This document shows, in pieces, positions 8,265-18,896 of a DNA stretch of 64,000 bases. The translations under genes were made by a program, and so were the position numbers. Each line of letters begins with the position of its first letter. Position 1 is the first letter of the stretch. Source of the DNA: Sagittula marina (GTDB lineage: Bacteria; Pseudomonadota; Alphaproteobacteria; Rhodobacterales; Rhodobacteraceae); assembly GCF_014196795.1 (NCBI RefSeq), contig NZ_JACIEJ010000011.1, forward strand, positions 1 to 64,000, read 5' to 3'. Under the pieces are notes generated by a model. It was given only the letters and a program-made list of their open reading frames with translations, made no database searches and was not told the DNA's origin.

Positions 8265-11200
8265 ATGTCTATTGCGCGCGCCTCCATCGACAAGGCGTTG
8301 ATCACGTGGCTTCTGATGCTGGCCTGCCTTTTGGGCGGCATCTGGGGATTTGCCACGATTGGTCGCCTCGAAGACCCTGCATTCACCATCAAGAACGCCA
8401 TCATTATCACGCAGTACCCCGGTGCCAGCGCGGAACAGGTGGCAAGAGAGGTCTCTGAACCCATCGAATCCGAGATTCAGAAGATGGGCGAAATTGACTT
8501 CATCACCTCGTCCAACAAGCCTGGAATCAGCCGAATTTCAGTGAATATCGAGTCCATTTACGACGGCACCGAACTGCCCGCCATCTGGACGAAGCTGCGC
8601 AACCGCGTGAATGATGCGCGCAGACACCTGCCACCGGAGGCCATGACGCCCATCGTCAACGATAACTTCGGTGACGTGTATGGCGTTTTTTATGCGGTTA
8701 CAGCGCCGGGCTTCAGCGACGCGGAAGTTCATGAAATTTCCGAATATATGCGCCGCGAAATGCTGGCTGTAGATGGCGTCGCGGACGTGGCCGTGGCGGG
8801 CCTTCCGTCGGAAGCCATCTATGTCGATACGCGGACCTCGATCATAACAAATCTCGGGATTGGCCCGTCAGCGATCGGCGCGGCATTGTCCAACACGGAC
8901 TCCCGCACAACGGCGGGCAGCGTGTCGCAGAACGGGCAGGACATTCGCATCCAGGCACCGGAGGGGTCAGACACAGTTGATGAAATCGCCAACCTGACCA
9001 TTGGGGTTGGCGGAGAGGTCATCGACCTGTTGGACCTCGCGACCGTGGAACGGGCGCGCGTGACAGAACCTACTGAGATCATTCGCTTCCAAGGGCAGGA
9101 AGCCTTCACGCTCGGGGTCGCTGGCAAGGGCTCTTTGAATATTGTTGATGTCGGCAATCGCGTCGATGCGCGTCTTGACGAGATCATGCTTGACGTGCCT
9201 GCGGGTGTCCAACTTCACCCGATTTACCAGCAGCACGTGGTCGTGGACGAAGCCTCCAACGACTTTTTGATGAACCTCGCCATGTCGGTTGCAATCGTGG
9301 TCATTGTTTTGGCGCTGTTCATGGGCTGGCGTGCGGCCGTCGTCGTTGGGGCAACACTGCTGCTGACAGTGGTTGGCACAGTTTTCCTGATGTCGATCTT
9401 TAGTATCGAGATGGAACGGATCTCTCTTGGTGCGCTCATCATCGCAATGGGGATGTTGGTCGACAACGCGATCGTGGTGGCGGAAGGCATGCAAGGCGAT
9501 ATGGCGCAGGGCAAATCGGCCCGTGACGCCGCCGAAGACGTCGCCAATAAAACACAAACGCCGCTGCTTGGTGCGACGGTCATCGGCATCATGGCGTTTG
9601 CCGGGATTGGTCTGTCGCCAGATGCGACGGGGGAATTTCTGTTCTCGCTATTTGCGGTTATCGGCATTTCGCTTTTGTTGTCATGGATTCTGGCGATCAC
9701 CGCGACGCCTTTGCTTGGGCATTACTTTTTCAAGGTAGGATCCGGAGAGGGAGGGGATCATTACGGTGGCCCGCTCTTCCGTGCGTATCGCGCGACGCTC
9801 TCGGTTGCTCTGAAGCTACGCTATCTGGTGATCCTCGCACTTATCGGAATTACGGTTGTTTGCTACATCGGCTTTGGCCAAGTGAAGCAGCAGTTCTTCC
9901 CAGACAGCAACACGCCGATTTTCTATGTCCATTACAAACTGCCGCAGGGCGCCAGCATCCACCGTGCGTCCGATGACATGCGCCTGGTCGAAGACTGGTT
10001 GGCGGAACGTGACGAAGTGGACAGCGTGTCGACCTTTATCGGTGGCGGGGCGACGAGGTTCATGCTGACCTATGCGCCGGAGGAGGCTCTGCCAACCTAT
10101 GGGCACCTGATCATTCGGGCCAACAGCCTGGAAGAGATCCCGCCGCTGCGCGCAGATCTGGAGGCTTTTGGCCGTAGCACATTGACCGAGGGTGAATTCC
10201 GCACAGAGCGGCTGGCCTTTGGACCTGGCGGTGGGGCGCCCATCGCAGCGCGCTTCTCCGGTCCTGATCCGGTCGTCCTGCGCGAATTGGCGGAGCAAGC
10301 CAAAACGGCGTTTGTTGCGACGTCCGACCAGTTGCAGGATTTGCGCACCGACTGGCGCGAACGTGAACTGGCCATTGTCCCGCGCTTTGCTGACGAACGT
10401 GCCAAGGCGGCCGGCGTTACGCGTGAGGATCTTGCACAAGCGTTGGAGATCGGGACCGACGGAATTCAGGTTGGCTACTATCGCGAAGAGGACCGTCTGA
10501 TACCGATCATCTTGCGCTCATCGAGCGCCAGAGATGAAGGGGCTGCGCATCTCGCGGACCTTCCGGTCTATTCGGACGCTGCGGAAACATACATTCCCGT
10601 GGCGCAGATCGTGAATGGTTTCACTTGGGAGGCGCAGAACACGTTCCTTGTCCGGCGAGACCGGGTGCCAACGATCACGGTCCTTGCGGGCGTGCCCGCT
10701 GGCGTAAACGCCTCTGCTGTGTTCGCCGAGGTGCGCGGCGCGATCGAAGCGATCGAGTTGCCAGAGGGATATGTGCTGGAGTGGGGCGGCGAGTATGAAA
10801 ACTCGACTGAGGCGCAGGCTTCATTGGGCAAGCAGTTGCCACTGTCCCTGATTATCATGGTGCTGATCTCCGTGCTGCTGTTTGGAACGATCCGCCAGCC
10901 AGTGATCATCTGGCTTCTGGTGCCCATGAGCGTGAATGGCGTGGCCTTGGGGCTTCTCGGGACCGGATTGCCATTTTCCTTCACCGCGCTTTTGGGATTG
11001 CTCAGCTTGTCGGGCATGTTGATCAAGAACGGCATCGTTCTTGTCGAAGAGATCGACCTTGTGCGGGCGGAGGGCGTACCGTTTCGTCAAGCAGTGCTTG
11101 ACGCCTCAACCTCGCGTTTGCGGCCAGTGGTTCTGGCGGCAGCGACGACGATTCTCGGGATGATCCCGCTCCTTTCGGATGCGTTCTTTGCCTCGATGGC

Positions 11201-11330
11201 GGTAACGATCATGGGGGGCTTGGGCTTTGCATCCGTTCTGACGCTGATCGCAGCGCCTGTGTTCTACTACAGCTTCTTTCCGGGCGCCCGGAAGGAAGAC
11301 GCCGCTGCGCGCAAGGCACAAGCGGCCTGA
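8265..11330 (+). CDS. RND efflux permease (HAE-1/AcrB-like)
   Basis: 1021 residues, the usual length of a trimeric proton-driven RND drug exporter. A first membrane helix at residues 12-30 is followed by a large periplasmic loop, helices clustered near 335-540, a second large loop, and a final helix bundle near 850-1000. The TM4 segment reads LVDNAIVVAEG, so it keeps one of the two acidic residues of AcrB (Asp-Asp) and has Asn in the other place. It forms a two-gene operon with the adaptor. The substrate is unknown. Confidence 0.93.
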   Translation: MSIARASIDKALITWLLMLACLLGGIWGFATIGRLEDPAFTIKNAIIITQYPGASAEQVAREVSEPIESEIQKMGEIDFITSSNKPGISRISVNIESIYDGTELPAIWTKLRNRVNDARRHLPPEAMTPIVNDNFGDVYGVFYAVTAPGFSDAEVHEISEYMRREMLAVDGVADVAVAGLPSEAIYVDTRTSIITNLGIGPSAIGAALSNTDSRTTAGSVSQNGQDIRIQAPEGSDTVDEIANLTIGVGGEVIDLLDLATVERARVTEPTEIIRFQGQEAFTLGVAGKGSLNIVDVGNRVDARLDEIMLDVPAGVQLHPIYQQHVVVDEASNDFLMNLAMSVAIVVIVLALFMGWRAAVVVGATLLLTVVGTVFLMSIFSIEMERISLGALIIAMGMLVDNAIVVAEGMQGDMAQGKSARDAAEDVANKTQTPLLGATVIGIMAFAGIGLSPDATGEFLFSLFAVIGISLLLSWILAITATPLLGHYFFKVGSGEGGDHYGGPLFRAYRATLSVALKLRYLVILALIGITVVCYIGFGQVKQQFFPDSNTPIFYVHYKLPQGASIHRASDDMRLVEDWLAERDEVDSVSTFIGGGATRFMLTYAPEEALPTYGHLIIRANSLEEIPPLRADLEAFGRSTLTEGEFRTERLAFGPGGGAPIAARFSGPDPVVLRELAEQAKTAFVATSDQLQDLRTDWRERELAIVPRFADERAKAAGVTREDLAQALEIGTDGIQVGYYREEDRLIPIILRSSSARDEGAAHLADLPVYSDAAETYIPVAQIVNGFTWEAQNTFLVRRDRVPTITVLAGVPAGVNASAVFAEVRGAIEAIELPEGYVLEWGGEYENSTEAQASLGKQLPLSLIIMVLISVLLFGTIRQPVIIWLLVPMSVNGVALGLLGTGLPFSFTALLGLLSLSGMLIKNGIVLVEEIDLVRAEGVPFRQAVLDASTSRLRPVVLAAATTILGMIPLLSDAFFASMAVTIMGGLGFASVLTLIAAPVFYYSFFPGARKEDAAARKAQAA

Positions 11331-11338
11331 TCTTATTC

Positions 11339-11378
11339 GGCTTGCCTGTGCGGCGGTCCTTTCCCGCACAGGCAAGCC
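11339..11378 (+). terminator. Strong terminator hairpin after the first RND operon
   Basis: A perfect 15-bp stem GGCTTGCCTGTGCGG/CCGCACAGGCAAGCC with a 10-nt loop lies 8 bp after the permease stop codon. Confidence 0.75.
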
Positions 11379-11607
11379 TCATAAGGGATGTCTCGAAGAT
11401 CTCAGCGGGTCCGAGGTTGTGATCATCAGTAGGAAACCACCTGCAATAAGCGCATGATCGCCGCAGACAGTTTCCGGCTAAGCGCCACTTCAGCTTTGGC
11501 ACTGCCATCCGCAAGGGTCGTTGCATCGACGACGTCCGAGTGCAGGCCGATTTGGGAAGACACTTTCGTCAATCGGCCTGCTTTTCGAACGCCTGTTCGG
11601 TCTTATT

Positions 11608-13500
11608 TTAGCGGGGCAGGCGGTAGGCAACCACTTGGTCGGACACTTCCGGTTTCAGGATCGTGTTGCCGCCGGAAACGAAGACCACGTATTGCTCGCC
11701 TTCATGTTCAAACACAGCCGGGTTCGCGACCACGGGTGCTTCGAGCAGGTCGGACCAAAGCACTTTGCCGGTCTCAGCGTCGATTGCGCGCACACGATCA
11801 TCCATGGAGGCACCGATGAACAGCAGGCCGGAGGCGGTCAAAGCAGGACCACCGATGGTCGGGGACCCCCAGCTTTCGGGCATGTAGAAGCCCCATTGCT
11901 GCACCGCGCCAAAGGGCTCTTCCCACAGTTTTTCGCCAGTGTTCATGTCATAGGCCAACAGCGCGCCAAACGGCGGTTTCCAGCAGGGGATGCCAAGCGT
12001 CGGCGTGACAAACTGCGTCAACTCAAACCCATAAGGAGATCCGGTTTGCGGGTAAAAGCCACTCTCATTGGCTGACCCGCCTGCGGCTTTATCGTATTCC
12101 TCGCGCGGGAAAAGCTCGAGAATCTGAACAACATGGCTGGTGTTGACGTAGTAAATGCCGGTTTCCGGGTTCACGGCGCCGCCGCCCCATTGCATACCAC
12201 CAGCTGTGCCGGGCCAGATCAGCGAGCCCTGCTCGGACGGGGGCGTGAAGAGGCCCTGATAGTCCAGCTCGGCAGCTTTGCGTGAGCAGTAGCCAAAGCT
12301 CATCAGATCGGCAAACCCCCAGACCCCCGGCCATTCCATCGACGCATTCGGAGGCTCCGGCGTGGTGACAAAGGGCTGTGTCGGCGATGCCTTCTCACCC
12401 ATGGCGGTTGAGGCCGGCACTACGCGTTCCTCCCAGTCAAAGATGGGCTCGCCAGTTTCACGGTTCAGAACATAAAGCATCCCTTGCTTCGAGGTCTGCA
12501 CAAGCGCGGGCACCTTTTCACCCTCTACGGTCAGATCCACCAGCGTCGGCGCGGCATTGGTGTCATAGTCCCAGATATCATGATGGACGAGCTGTCGGGA
12601 CCAGATGATCTCACCGGTTTCGGTGTCCACCGCGGTGACGGAGGTGGCCAGCGGAATGTCCTGCGTGCGGTTCCCGCCCCAATAGTTGGGTGATGGGGAG
12701 GAAACAGGCAGGTACAAGATCCCTCGCTCTTCATCCACGGTCATGGCGGTCCATATATTTGCGGTGCCAGTCTTTGCGCGAATTTCGGAGGGGATGAACT
12801 CCACGGTCCATTGCAATTCGCCCGTGCGGGCGTCGATGGAAAACACCGTGCCTGCGGGCGCTTCTGCGTATTCCCAATCCTTGCCAGCCCAGCCAACGAA
12901 AAGCTGATCGCCGTAAGCGGTGGGCGGTTGCAGCAGGGACAGCGGCCATTTGTCGTTGGTGGTGTTCCACTGGTTCACGTCCAGTTGGCCACCGTCGGCA
13001 AACTCTTCGCACGGCACACCATTGTTGGCATCCACCGCGAACAGGCGCGCGTCCATCGTGCCGATGTAAACAGCCTTGTCACAGATCCGGCCGGTCTGCT
13101 CTTCGGCTTCCCAATAGGTGACGCCGCGGTTTTTCAACCCTGGCTGGGTGAGCGCTTCGAGTGTGCTGTCAGTGTCAAAGGACCACTTTTCCTCACCGGT
13201 AGAGGGATCGATGGCCAAAATGCGATAAAAGGGTGTGCCGAGGTAGAGTGTCTCATTTGCGTAGATTGGCGTGGCAGACCAAATGGTCTTTGGCAGGTCC
13301 CCGTCGCCAAGCGACAGATCACCTGTGTGAAGCTCCCAGGCACGCTCCAGCGAGGTCACGTTCTCCGGCGTAATCTGCGTAAGGGGGGAGAATTTCTGCG
13401 CGGCCAAGTTGCCGTGAAAGCCGGTCCAGTCAGTGGAGGTTTGAGCCGCAGCAGACAGGGGCAGAGCGGCGGTCAGCAGGAGAGTGCGGAGCAGGGGCAT
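11608..13500 (-). CDS. PQQ-dependent glucose/polyol dehydrogenase, catalytic subunit (SldA-like)
   Basis: 630 residues after choosing the start at 13500, which gives a signal peptide ending SAAAQ. The body is an eight-bladed quinoprotein propeller with repeated Asp-x-x-Thr-Gly-x-x-x-Trp blade ends (AIDPSTGEEKWS, AVDTETGEIIWS, AIDAETGKVLWS). It carries the glucose dehydrogenase-type segment HHDIWDYD near residue 325. It oxidises a sugar or polyol in the periplasm and passes electrons to ubiquinone through the small membrane subunit encoded just upstream (8-bp gap). Bacterial membrane glucose dehydrogenases normally carry both parts in one chain; the split form matches SldA of sorbitol/glycerol dehydrogenase. 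The substrate is uncertain. Confidence 0.87.
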   Translation of the reverse strand: MPLLRTLLLTAALPLSAAAQTSTDWTGFHGNLAAQKFSPLTQITPENVTSLERAWELHTGDLSLGDGDLPKTIWSATPIYANETLYLGTPFYRILAIDPSTGEEKWSFDTDSTLEALTQPGLKNRGVTYWEAEEQTGRICDKAVYIGTMDARLFAVDANNGVPCEEFADGGQLDVNQWNTTNDKWPLSLLQPPTAYGDQLFVGWAGKDWEYAEAPAGTVFSIDARTGELQWTVEFIPSEIRAKTGTANIWTAMTVDEERGILYLPVSSPSPNYWGGNRTQDIPLATSVTAVDTETGEIIWSRQLVHHDIWDYDTNAAPTLVDLTVEGEKVPALVQTSKQGMLYVLNRETGEPIFDWEERVVPASTAMGEKASPTQPFVTTPEPPNASMEWPGVWGFADLMSFGYCSRKAAELDYQGLFTPPSEQGSLIWPGTAGGMQWGGGAVNPETGIYYVNTSHVVQILELFPREEYDKAAGGSANESGFYPQTGSPYGFELTQFVTPTLGIPCWKPPFGALLAYDMNTGEKLWEEPFGAVQQWGFYMPESWGSPTIGGPALTASGLLFIGASMDDRVRAIDAETGKVLWSDLLEAPVVANPAVFEHEGEQYVVFVSGGNTILKPEVSDQVVAYRLPR

Positions 13501-13508
13501 CGAAGACC

Positions 13509-13838
13509 TCACAGGATCAGAGAGATGACAAAGGCCACTGTGGCCACGATCAACAGGGCCAGGACGATCCATGCGTGCAGGAAAAAGGCCGCCAGTGAGG
13601 TGCCGATCAAGCCTAAGGCAATCAGCACCTTGAAGGTCACGCGCGCCCACCCTGGCAGTCGGGTCATCACCAGCAAAATACCTGCGGCTGTCAAAGCGAA
13701 CGTGCCAAACAGGGCGAGCGCCGCCCCACCCGTACCAGCAATGCCGACGTCAGCCACGTAGTTCCAAAGCATGACGGCAAGCGCCAATAAGGCTGACAGC
13801 GTGAAAGCCGACAGCCCGGGATATCTGGTAATTCGCAT
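13509..13838 (-). CDS. Small membrane subunit of PQQ dehydrogenase (SldB-like)
   Basis: 109 residues, almost wholly hydrophobic, with about four to five membrane helices (near 10-28, 37-58, 68-84 and 86-107). It corresponds to the N-terminal membrane anchor and quinone-binding part of glucose dehydrogenase, here a separate protein. The start at 13838 avoids a long charged extension present in the upstream in-frame start. It precedes the catalytic subunit by 8 bp on the same strand, the same order as sldB-sldA. The gene follows the second RND operon on the same strand by 111 bp. Confidence 0.72.
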   Translation of the reverse strand: MRITRYPGLSAFTLSALLALAVMLWNYVADVGIAGTGGAALALFGTFALTAAGILLVMTRLPGWARVTFKVLIALGLIGTSLAAFFLHAWIVLALLIVATVAFVISLIL

Positions 13839-13949
13839 GGGAGTATCCTTTGTTTCCAAAGGAAAACAACTTCCGCAAGGGAAGGTTCCCAGGTTTCTTG
13901 CAATTGCAGTCAGATGCGCGCCGCAGGTGGCCGCGGCGCGCATCTCTGA

Positions 13950-16900
13950 TCAGCTGAGCTGACCGCCGGAGACGCGGCGCACCAGGACATAGCAGGCCGG
14001 CACCACAAAGATGCCCACCAGCGTCGCAGCCGTCATGCCGCCCAGCACAGCGATGCCGATGGCATTCTGCGCCTGAGCGCCTGCACCAGCGGCGATGGCC
14101 AGCGGCAGCACGCCAAACATGAACGCCAAGGAGGTCATCAGGATGGGACGCAAGCGCATCCGTGCAGCCTGAATTGCGGCCTCAAAGGCGGTGCGTCCAG
14201 CAACCTCCAGATCGCGGGCGAATTCCACGATCAGAATGGCGTTTTTGGCAGCCAGGCCGATGGTCGTCAGGATCCCCACCTTGAAGTACACATCGTTGGA
14301 CTGACCGAATATCAAGGCAAACAAAAGTGCCCCTGCAATGCCGACCGGCACAGACATCATCACCGCGATGGGGATGGTCCAGCTTTCGTACAATGCGGCC
14401 AACGACAGAAAGACCACCAGCGCCGACAGCGCATAGAGGTAGGGCGCCTGGTTTCCGGATTGCTGCTCCTGGAAGCTCAGGCCTGTCCACGCCACGCCAT
14501 ACCCGCCGTCCAGCTCTCTGGCGAGTTCTGCAATCACCTCCATGGCTTCACCTGAGCTGGTCCCCTCGGCGGGGCTGCCAGAGATGGAGATCGCACTTAC
14601 GCCATCAATACGCGCCAGAGACGGCGTATTGGAGACCCAGCGCGTTTCCAGGAAGCTGGCAAAGCTCACCATCTCCCCACTGTTGTTGATGGCATACCAG
14701 TCCTCGATATCCTCTGGCTGCATGCGGTGGGCTGCTTCGGCCTGAACAATGACAGGGCGCAAATTGCCATTCATATCAAAGTCGTTGACGTTCGATCCGG
14801 AGAAAATCGTCGACAAAATGCTGTTCACCGATGACACCGAGACGCCAAAACTTTCGGCTTTCTGGCTGTCGATGTCGATCCGCAGAACGGCCTCTGTATC
14901 GGTCCCTTGGGTGCGCAGGTTGCCAAACCGTCCGTCGGCATTCGCCTTGGCCTCCAACTCTTTTGCCGCTTCACGCAACGCCTCGGTGCCATTGTTCGCG
15001 TAATCCGCCAGATACATGCTGAACCCGGACGTGTTGCCAAGCCCCTGGATCGAGGGAGGCTGAAGAAACAGGATTTGGCCGGCGCGGTGGCCGTAAAAGC
15101 GGCCCATGGCACGTCCGAGGATGGCTGATGCCGCTTCTGCCTGCGCGTCACGATCTCCGAAGTCTTTGAGCTTGATGAACACCATGGCGGCGTTTTGGCC
15201 GGATCCCATGAAACTGAAGCCAAGCGAAGAAAACGTCGACTCAACGCTGGGCTCTTCGTTGGTCAGGTAGGTTTCGATCTCATCAACGACCTGTGCGGTT
15301 TGCGCTGTGGTCGTGCCTTCCGACAGGTTGACCATCGCGAACATCACGCCTTGATCTTCTTGAGGGAGGAATGAGGATGGCAACCGCTGCACCATCACCC
15401 AGGAGGCGCCGGCCATGCCGACAATGATGGCGAGGGCCAACAGCGGCGTGCGGGCAAGAACCTTGACCACAGCGACGTAGCCGTTCGTGACCTTTTGGAA
15501 CCCGGTGTTGAACCAGCGCGCCGGGGCGATGGGGGTGCTATGGCCTGACGTCAACATGGATGCGGTCAGGGCAGGCGTGAGGATCAAGGCCACAAGAGCG
15601 GACAAAACCATGGCCGAAATGATGGTGACCGAGAACTGCCGGTAGATCACGCCGGTAGACCCGCCGAAAAACGCCATCGGCAGGAACACCGCAGACAGCA
15701 CGAGCGCAATGCCGATGACTGCGCCTGTGATCTGCTTCATGCCTGTCTCGGTGGCCTCCACGGGGCCGAGGCGGTCTTCCTCCATCACTCTTTCGACGTT
15801 TTCCACCACGACAATGGCGTCATCCACCAAAAGGCCGATGGCGAGCACCATGGCGAACATGGTGAGCGTGTTGATGGAATAGCCCAAGCCACCCAGCGTT
15901 GCGAATGTTCCCGCCAGAACCACGGGAACGGCAATAATCGGGATCAGTGTCGCGCGCCATTTCTGCAAGAAGATCAGGATCACGATGAAGACGAGGCCGA
16001 CGGCCTCCGCCAGCGTGTGGTAGACCTTCTCGATGGAGAGTTCGACAAAGGGTGAGGTGTCGTAGGCATAGGCGATCTCGACCCCCTCGGGGAGCGAGGC
16101 TTCCAGCTCGGACAGCGTTTCACGAACGGCCTCTGCCGTATCCACGGCATTTGCGCCGGTGGCCAAGTTAACACCAAAGCCCGCCGCATTCGCGCCGTTG
16201 AACTTGGCCGCACCGCCGTAGCTTTCCTGGCCGATTTCAATACGGGCCACATCGCCCAGCGTGACCTGACCACCATCTTCGGCAGATTTCAAAAGGATGT
16301 TTTCAAAATCCTCGACGCCGGTCAGCTGGCTTTGGGCGGTAATGGTGGCGGTGAACTGCTGGCCTTCGACAACTGGCAGGTCACCAAGAGAGCCGACAGA
16401 CACCGTAGTGTTCTGCGCAGCGATTGCGCTGGTGACATCGGACGCAGTCAGCTGATATTCATACAAGGACAGCGGATCGAGCCAAACCCGCAGCGCATAG
16501 CCCGACCCAAAGACATTCAGGCCGCCCACACCTTCTGTCCGGCGCACAGGACCGGAGATCTGGTTGTCCAGCAAATCACCCAGCTCCAGCGTCGAATAGC
16601 GACCGTCGCTTGAAATGATGGCACCGACGAGAAGGATGGACGAGGTCGAGCGCGACACGCTGACGCCACGGTCCCGCACGGTCTGGGGCAACTGACCCTC
16701 GATCTGGCTGACCTTTGACTGAACGTTGTTTTGCGCGTCGATCGGGTCGATGCTTTCGTCGAAAGTCAGCGAGATCGAAGAAGACCCCTCGCGCGAGGTG
16801 CCCTCCATATAGAGCACCCCGTCCATCCCGGTCATGGAATCTTCGATAACCGCCGTGACCGAGTTTTCGACCGCCGTGGCCGTCGCACCGGAATAGGTCG

Positions 16901-17039
16901 CGCTGATACGGATCGTCGTGGGCGCGATGTCAGGATATTGCGACACGGGCAGTTGCAAGAATGAAAAAGCGCCTGCCAGCATCGTGACGATCGCCAGCAC
17001 CCAGGCAAAGACCGGGCGGTGAATGAAAAACTGTGCCAT
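13950..17039 (-). CDS. RND multidrug efflux permease (AcrB/MexB type)
   Basis: 1029 residues, full length for HAE-1 pumps. The N-terminus MAQFFIHRPVFAWVLAI is typical. TM4 carries the proton-relay pair as GLLVDDAIVVVENVER, and a second helix bundle ends near residue 1020. It should export hydrophobic toxicants from the periplasm using the proton gradient. It is translated 3 bp after the adaptor stop codon, so the two are one operon. It belongs to a closer AcrB-like branch than the other RND permease in this window. Confidence 0.95.
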   Translation of the reverse strand: MAQFFIHRPVFAWVLAIVTMLAGAFSFLQLPVSQYPDIAPTTIRISATYSGATATAVENSVTAVIEDSMTGMDGVLYMEGTSREGSSSISLTFDESIDPIDAQNNVQSKVSQIEGQLPQTVRDRGVSVSRSTSSILLVGAIISSDGRYSTLELGDLLDNQISGPVRRTEGVGGLNVFGSGYALRVWLDPLSLYEYQLTASDVTSAIAAQNTTVSVGSLGDLPVVEGQQFTATITAQSQLTGVEDFENILLKSAEDGGQVTLGDVARIEIGQESYGGAAKFNGANAAGFGVNLATGANAVDTAEAVRETLSELEASLPEGVEIAYAYDTSPFVELSIEKVYHTLAEAVGLVFIVILIFLQKWRATLIPIIAVPVVLAGTFATLGGLGYSINTLTMFAMVLAIGLLVDDAIVVVENVERVMEEDRLGPVEATETGMKQITGAVIGIALVLSAVFLPMAFFGGSTGVIYRQFSVTIISAMVLSALVALILTPALTASMLTSGHSTPIAPARWFNTGFQKVTNGYVAVVKVLARTPLLALAIIVGMAGASWVMVQRLPSSFLPQEDQGVMFAMVNLSEGTTTAQTAQVVDEIETYLTNEEPSVESTFSSLGFSFMGSGQNAAMVFIKLKDFGDRDAQAEAASAILGRAMGRFYGHRAGQILFLQPPSIQGLGNTSGFSMYLADYANNGTEALREAAKELEAKANADGRFGNLRTQGTDTEAVLRIDIDSQKAESFGVSVSSVNSILSTIFSGSNVNDFDMNGNLRPVIVQAEAAHRMQPEDIEDWYAINNSGEMVSFASFLETRWVSNTPSLARIDGVSAISISGSPAEGTSSGEAMEVIAELARELDGGYGVAWTGLSFQEQQSGNQAPYLYALSALVVFLSLAALYESWTIPIAVMMSVPVGIAGALLFALIFGQSNDVYFKVGILTTIGLAAKNAILIVEFARDLEVAGRTAFEAAIQAARMRLRPILMTSLAFMFGVLPLAIAAGAGAQAQNAIGIAVLGGMTAATLVGIFVVPACYVLVRRVSGGQLS

Positions 17040-17042
17040 ATT

Positions 17043-18218
17043 TTATTGATCCTGCTCGGCGTCTTGTGCGTCATCGGGGGCGACGTCCTGGACAACCCCG
17101 ATGTCGTTGATCGTCACCGGGACAGGCGACACCTTTGCGCCATCGCTCAGATTTGACAGCCCGTCCACAATGACCTGATCGCCAACATCAACGCCTTCGG
17201 TCACGATCCATGCATTCTGATAGGTGCCAGATGTCGTGAGAGAGACTTCGTTGGCGACACCATCTTTGGCCAGAAACACGGTGAGGGTGCCATCTGCCTG
17301 TCGTTGGGAGGCGCGTTGCGGGACGAGGATCGCCTGACGCGAGCCGACATTGATGCCAACGCGCAAGAATTGACCGGGCAGGATCATGCGGGCCGGGTTT
17401 TCGAATTCAAAACGCATGTCGACGGATCCGGTGGAGGTAGAGACCACCAACCCCGGCGTGACCAACGAGCCTGTGTCCTCGTAGCTGCGTCCGTCTTCGA
17501 GTGTCAGCGCCGCATCCAGACGGTCGCCGGGTTGCAGCGTGCCGTTGTCGAATTGCGATCGCACGCGTGTGATGCGCGCGCTGCTTTCGGCCACATCGAC
17601 ATAAATCGGGTCCATCGTGGTAACCGTCGTCAGCGCGTCGGTCTGGTTGGCGGTAACGATCGCGCCGACGGACACGTTGCTTACCGCCACAATCCCGTCG
17701 ATAGGGCTGCGGATCTCCACCCGTTCCAGGTCAAGCTGTGCGCTTTGCAGATCCGCCTTGGCCGCCGAAAGCGTGGCCTGTGCCTGTGCCAGCGAGGAGC
17801 GCGCAGTGTCCACATCCCCAGTTGTGACGCCCGTACCTTCAAGCCGCGCATACCGCGACACTGTGGCCTCGGCCGTTTGCACCGCGACTTCCGCCCCTCT
17901 GACCTGGGCCTCGGCAGCGGCCAGGGCCGTCTCATAGGTATTCGCCTCCAACCGGAACAACACGTCACCAACGGAAACCCTCGATCCGGGCGAATACGGA
18001 ATTTCTTCGATCATTCCAGACACACGGGGGCGTATGTCGGTCTGAGCGCTGGCCACGGCGCGACCGGGCAGGGTGACAGAAAACGGAACATGCGCTTCGT
18101 CCAAGGTGACCACGCCCACCTCCTTTGGACCGCCTGCGCCGGGCATTGGTTGAGCGGCAGCGGAGCTTGCGCAAGCTAAAAGGATGGCGCAGAGGGCAGG
18201 GCGAAGGCGTGGCGACAT
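17043..18218 (-). CDS. RND efflux periplasmic adaptor (AcrA/MexA type)
   Basis: 391 residues. The start at 18218 gives a signal peptide ending SSAAAQ; the longer in-frame start adds a non-signal stretch. Paired lipoyl motifs flank a coiled coil (residues ~95-160, Ala/Gln-rich), followed by a beta-barrel and a C-terminal membrane-proximal domain (DGLSNLSDGAKVSP). The acidic tail rich in Asp and Gln is unusual but harmless. It is the first gene of a minus-strand operon with the AcrB-like permease. No local repressor gene or outer-membrane channel gene was found. Confidence 0.93.
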   Translation of the reverse strand: MSPRLRPALCAILLACASSAAAQPMPGAGGPKEVGVVTLDEAHVPFSVTLPGRAVASAQTDIRPRVSGMIEEIPYSPGSRVSVGDVLFRLEANTYETALAAAEAQVRGAEVAVQTAEATVSRYARLEGTGVTTGDVDTARSSLAQAQATLSAAKADLQSAQLDLERVEIRSPIDGIVAVSNVSVGAIVTANQTDALTTVTTMDPIYVDVAESSARITRVRSQFDNGTLQPGDRLDAALTLEDGRSYEDTGSLVTPGLVVSTSTGSVDMRFEFENPARMILPGQFLRVGINVGSRQAILVPQRASQRQADGTLTVFLAKDGVANEVSLTTSGTYQNAWIVTEGVDVGDQVIVDGLSNLSDGAKVSPVPVTINDIGVVQDVAPDDAQDAEQDQ

Positions 18219-18896
18219 GGATACTCTCGAGTAAAATGGTAGGTTTGCTATTAAGTAACGTAAAACACCCGGGATTCCGTCGCGCACTGGTGCACACGGG
18301 ACGGTGTTCTGACGCACATTTCGCAATGCAGAGACCTATCATCCGAGTGTTTTGCAAGGGTAAAGCGCCATGGTCGCGCAGCAGTGATGGTTCTTTGCCC
18401 AAAGTGTTTGCGAAAAGGGCGCAGTATATGCCGCCACACGTCAGGCCGACGCAATCCCGAAGATCGTGGGTCAGTCGCCGAAGGCGTGGAGTGGAAACGG
18501 TCTGAATTCTCTCATGTTTCAACTATAGAGCTCTCCGGGATCACGCGCCTGGCCCACTTTCAGGACCGGTGCCAACGGGCGGCGACATCGGACTGGATAC
18601 CTTTGGTCTCGGTATCGCGTTGTTCTCCAGTGTCCTGATTAATGGCGCTCTCCGGCTGAGTGAAGCTTTTGCCCAAAGCTCAAGACGATGCGAGGGAGAT
18701 CGCAGTCTAGGTTATCGAAATATCTCCTTTGCACGTCAGAGGCGCATCAATCAGACAGGTGCCGCCGCCAACCAGCCGATACTGAGCGCGCCTCCCTCCG
18801 GATAGCTGCCATTGGCCTGTAACGGAGGGTTGAAGCAGCGTGGCTCGCTAACGATCCTCTGACCGGCAGAGCATTTCGGTACGAAATGTCACGAGA
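18219..18896. other. Gene-poor left part of the accessory region
   Basis: Promoter region of the second RND operon on the left. The rest has no recognisable product in either strand. A frame at 18384-18638 starting MVLCPKCLRKG has a CxxC but no other support. Confidence 0.4.
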
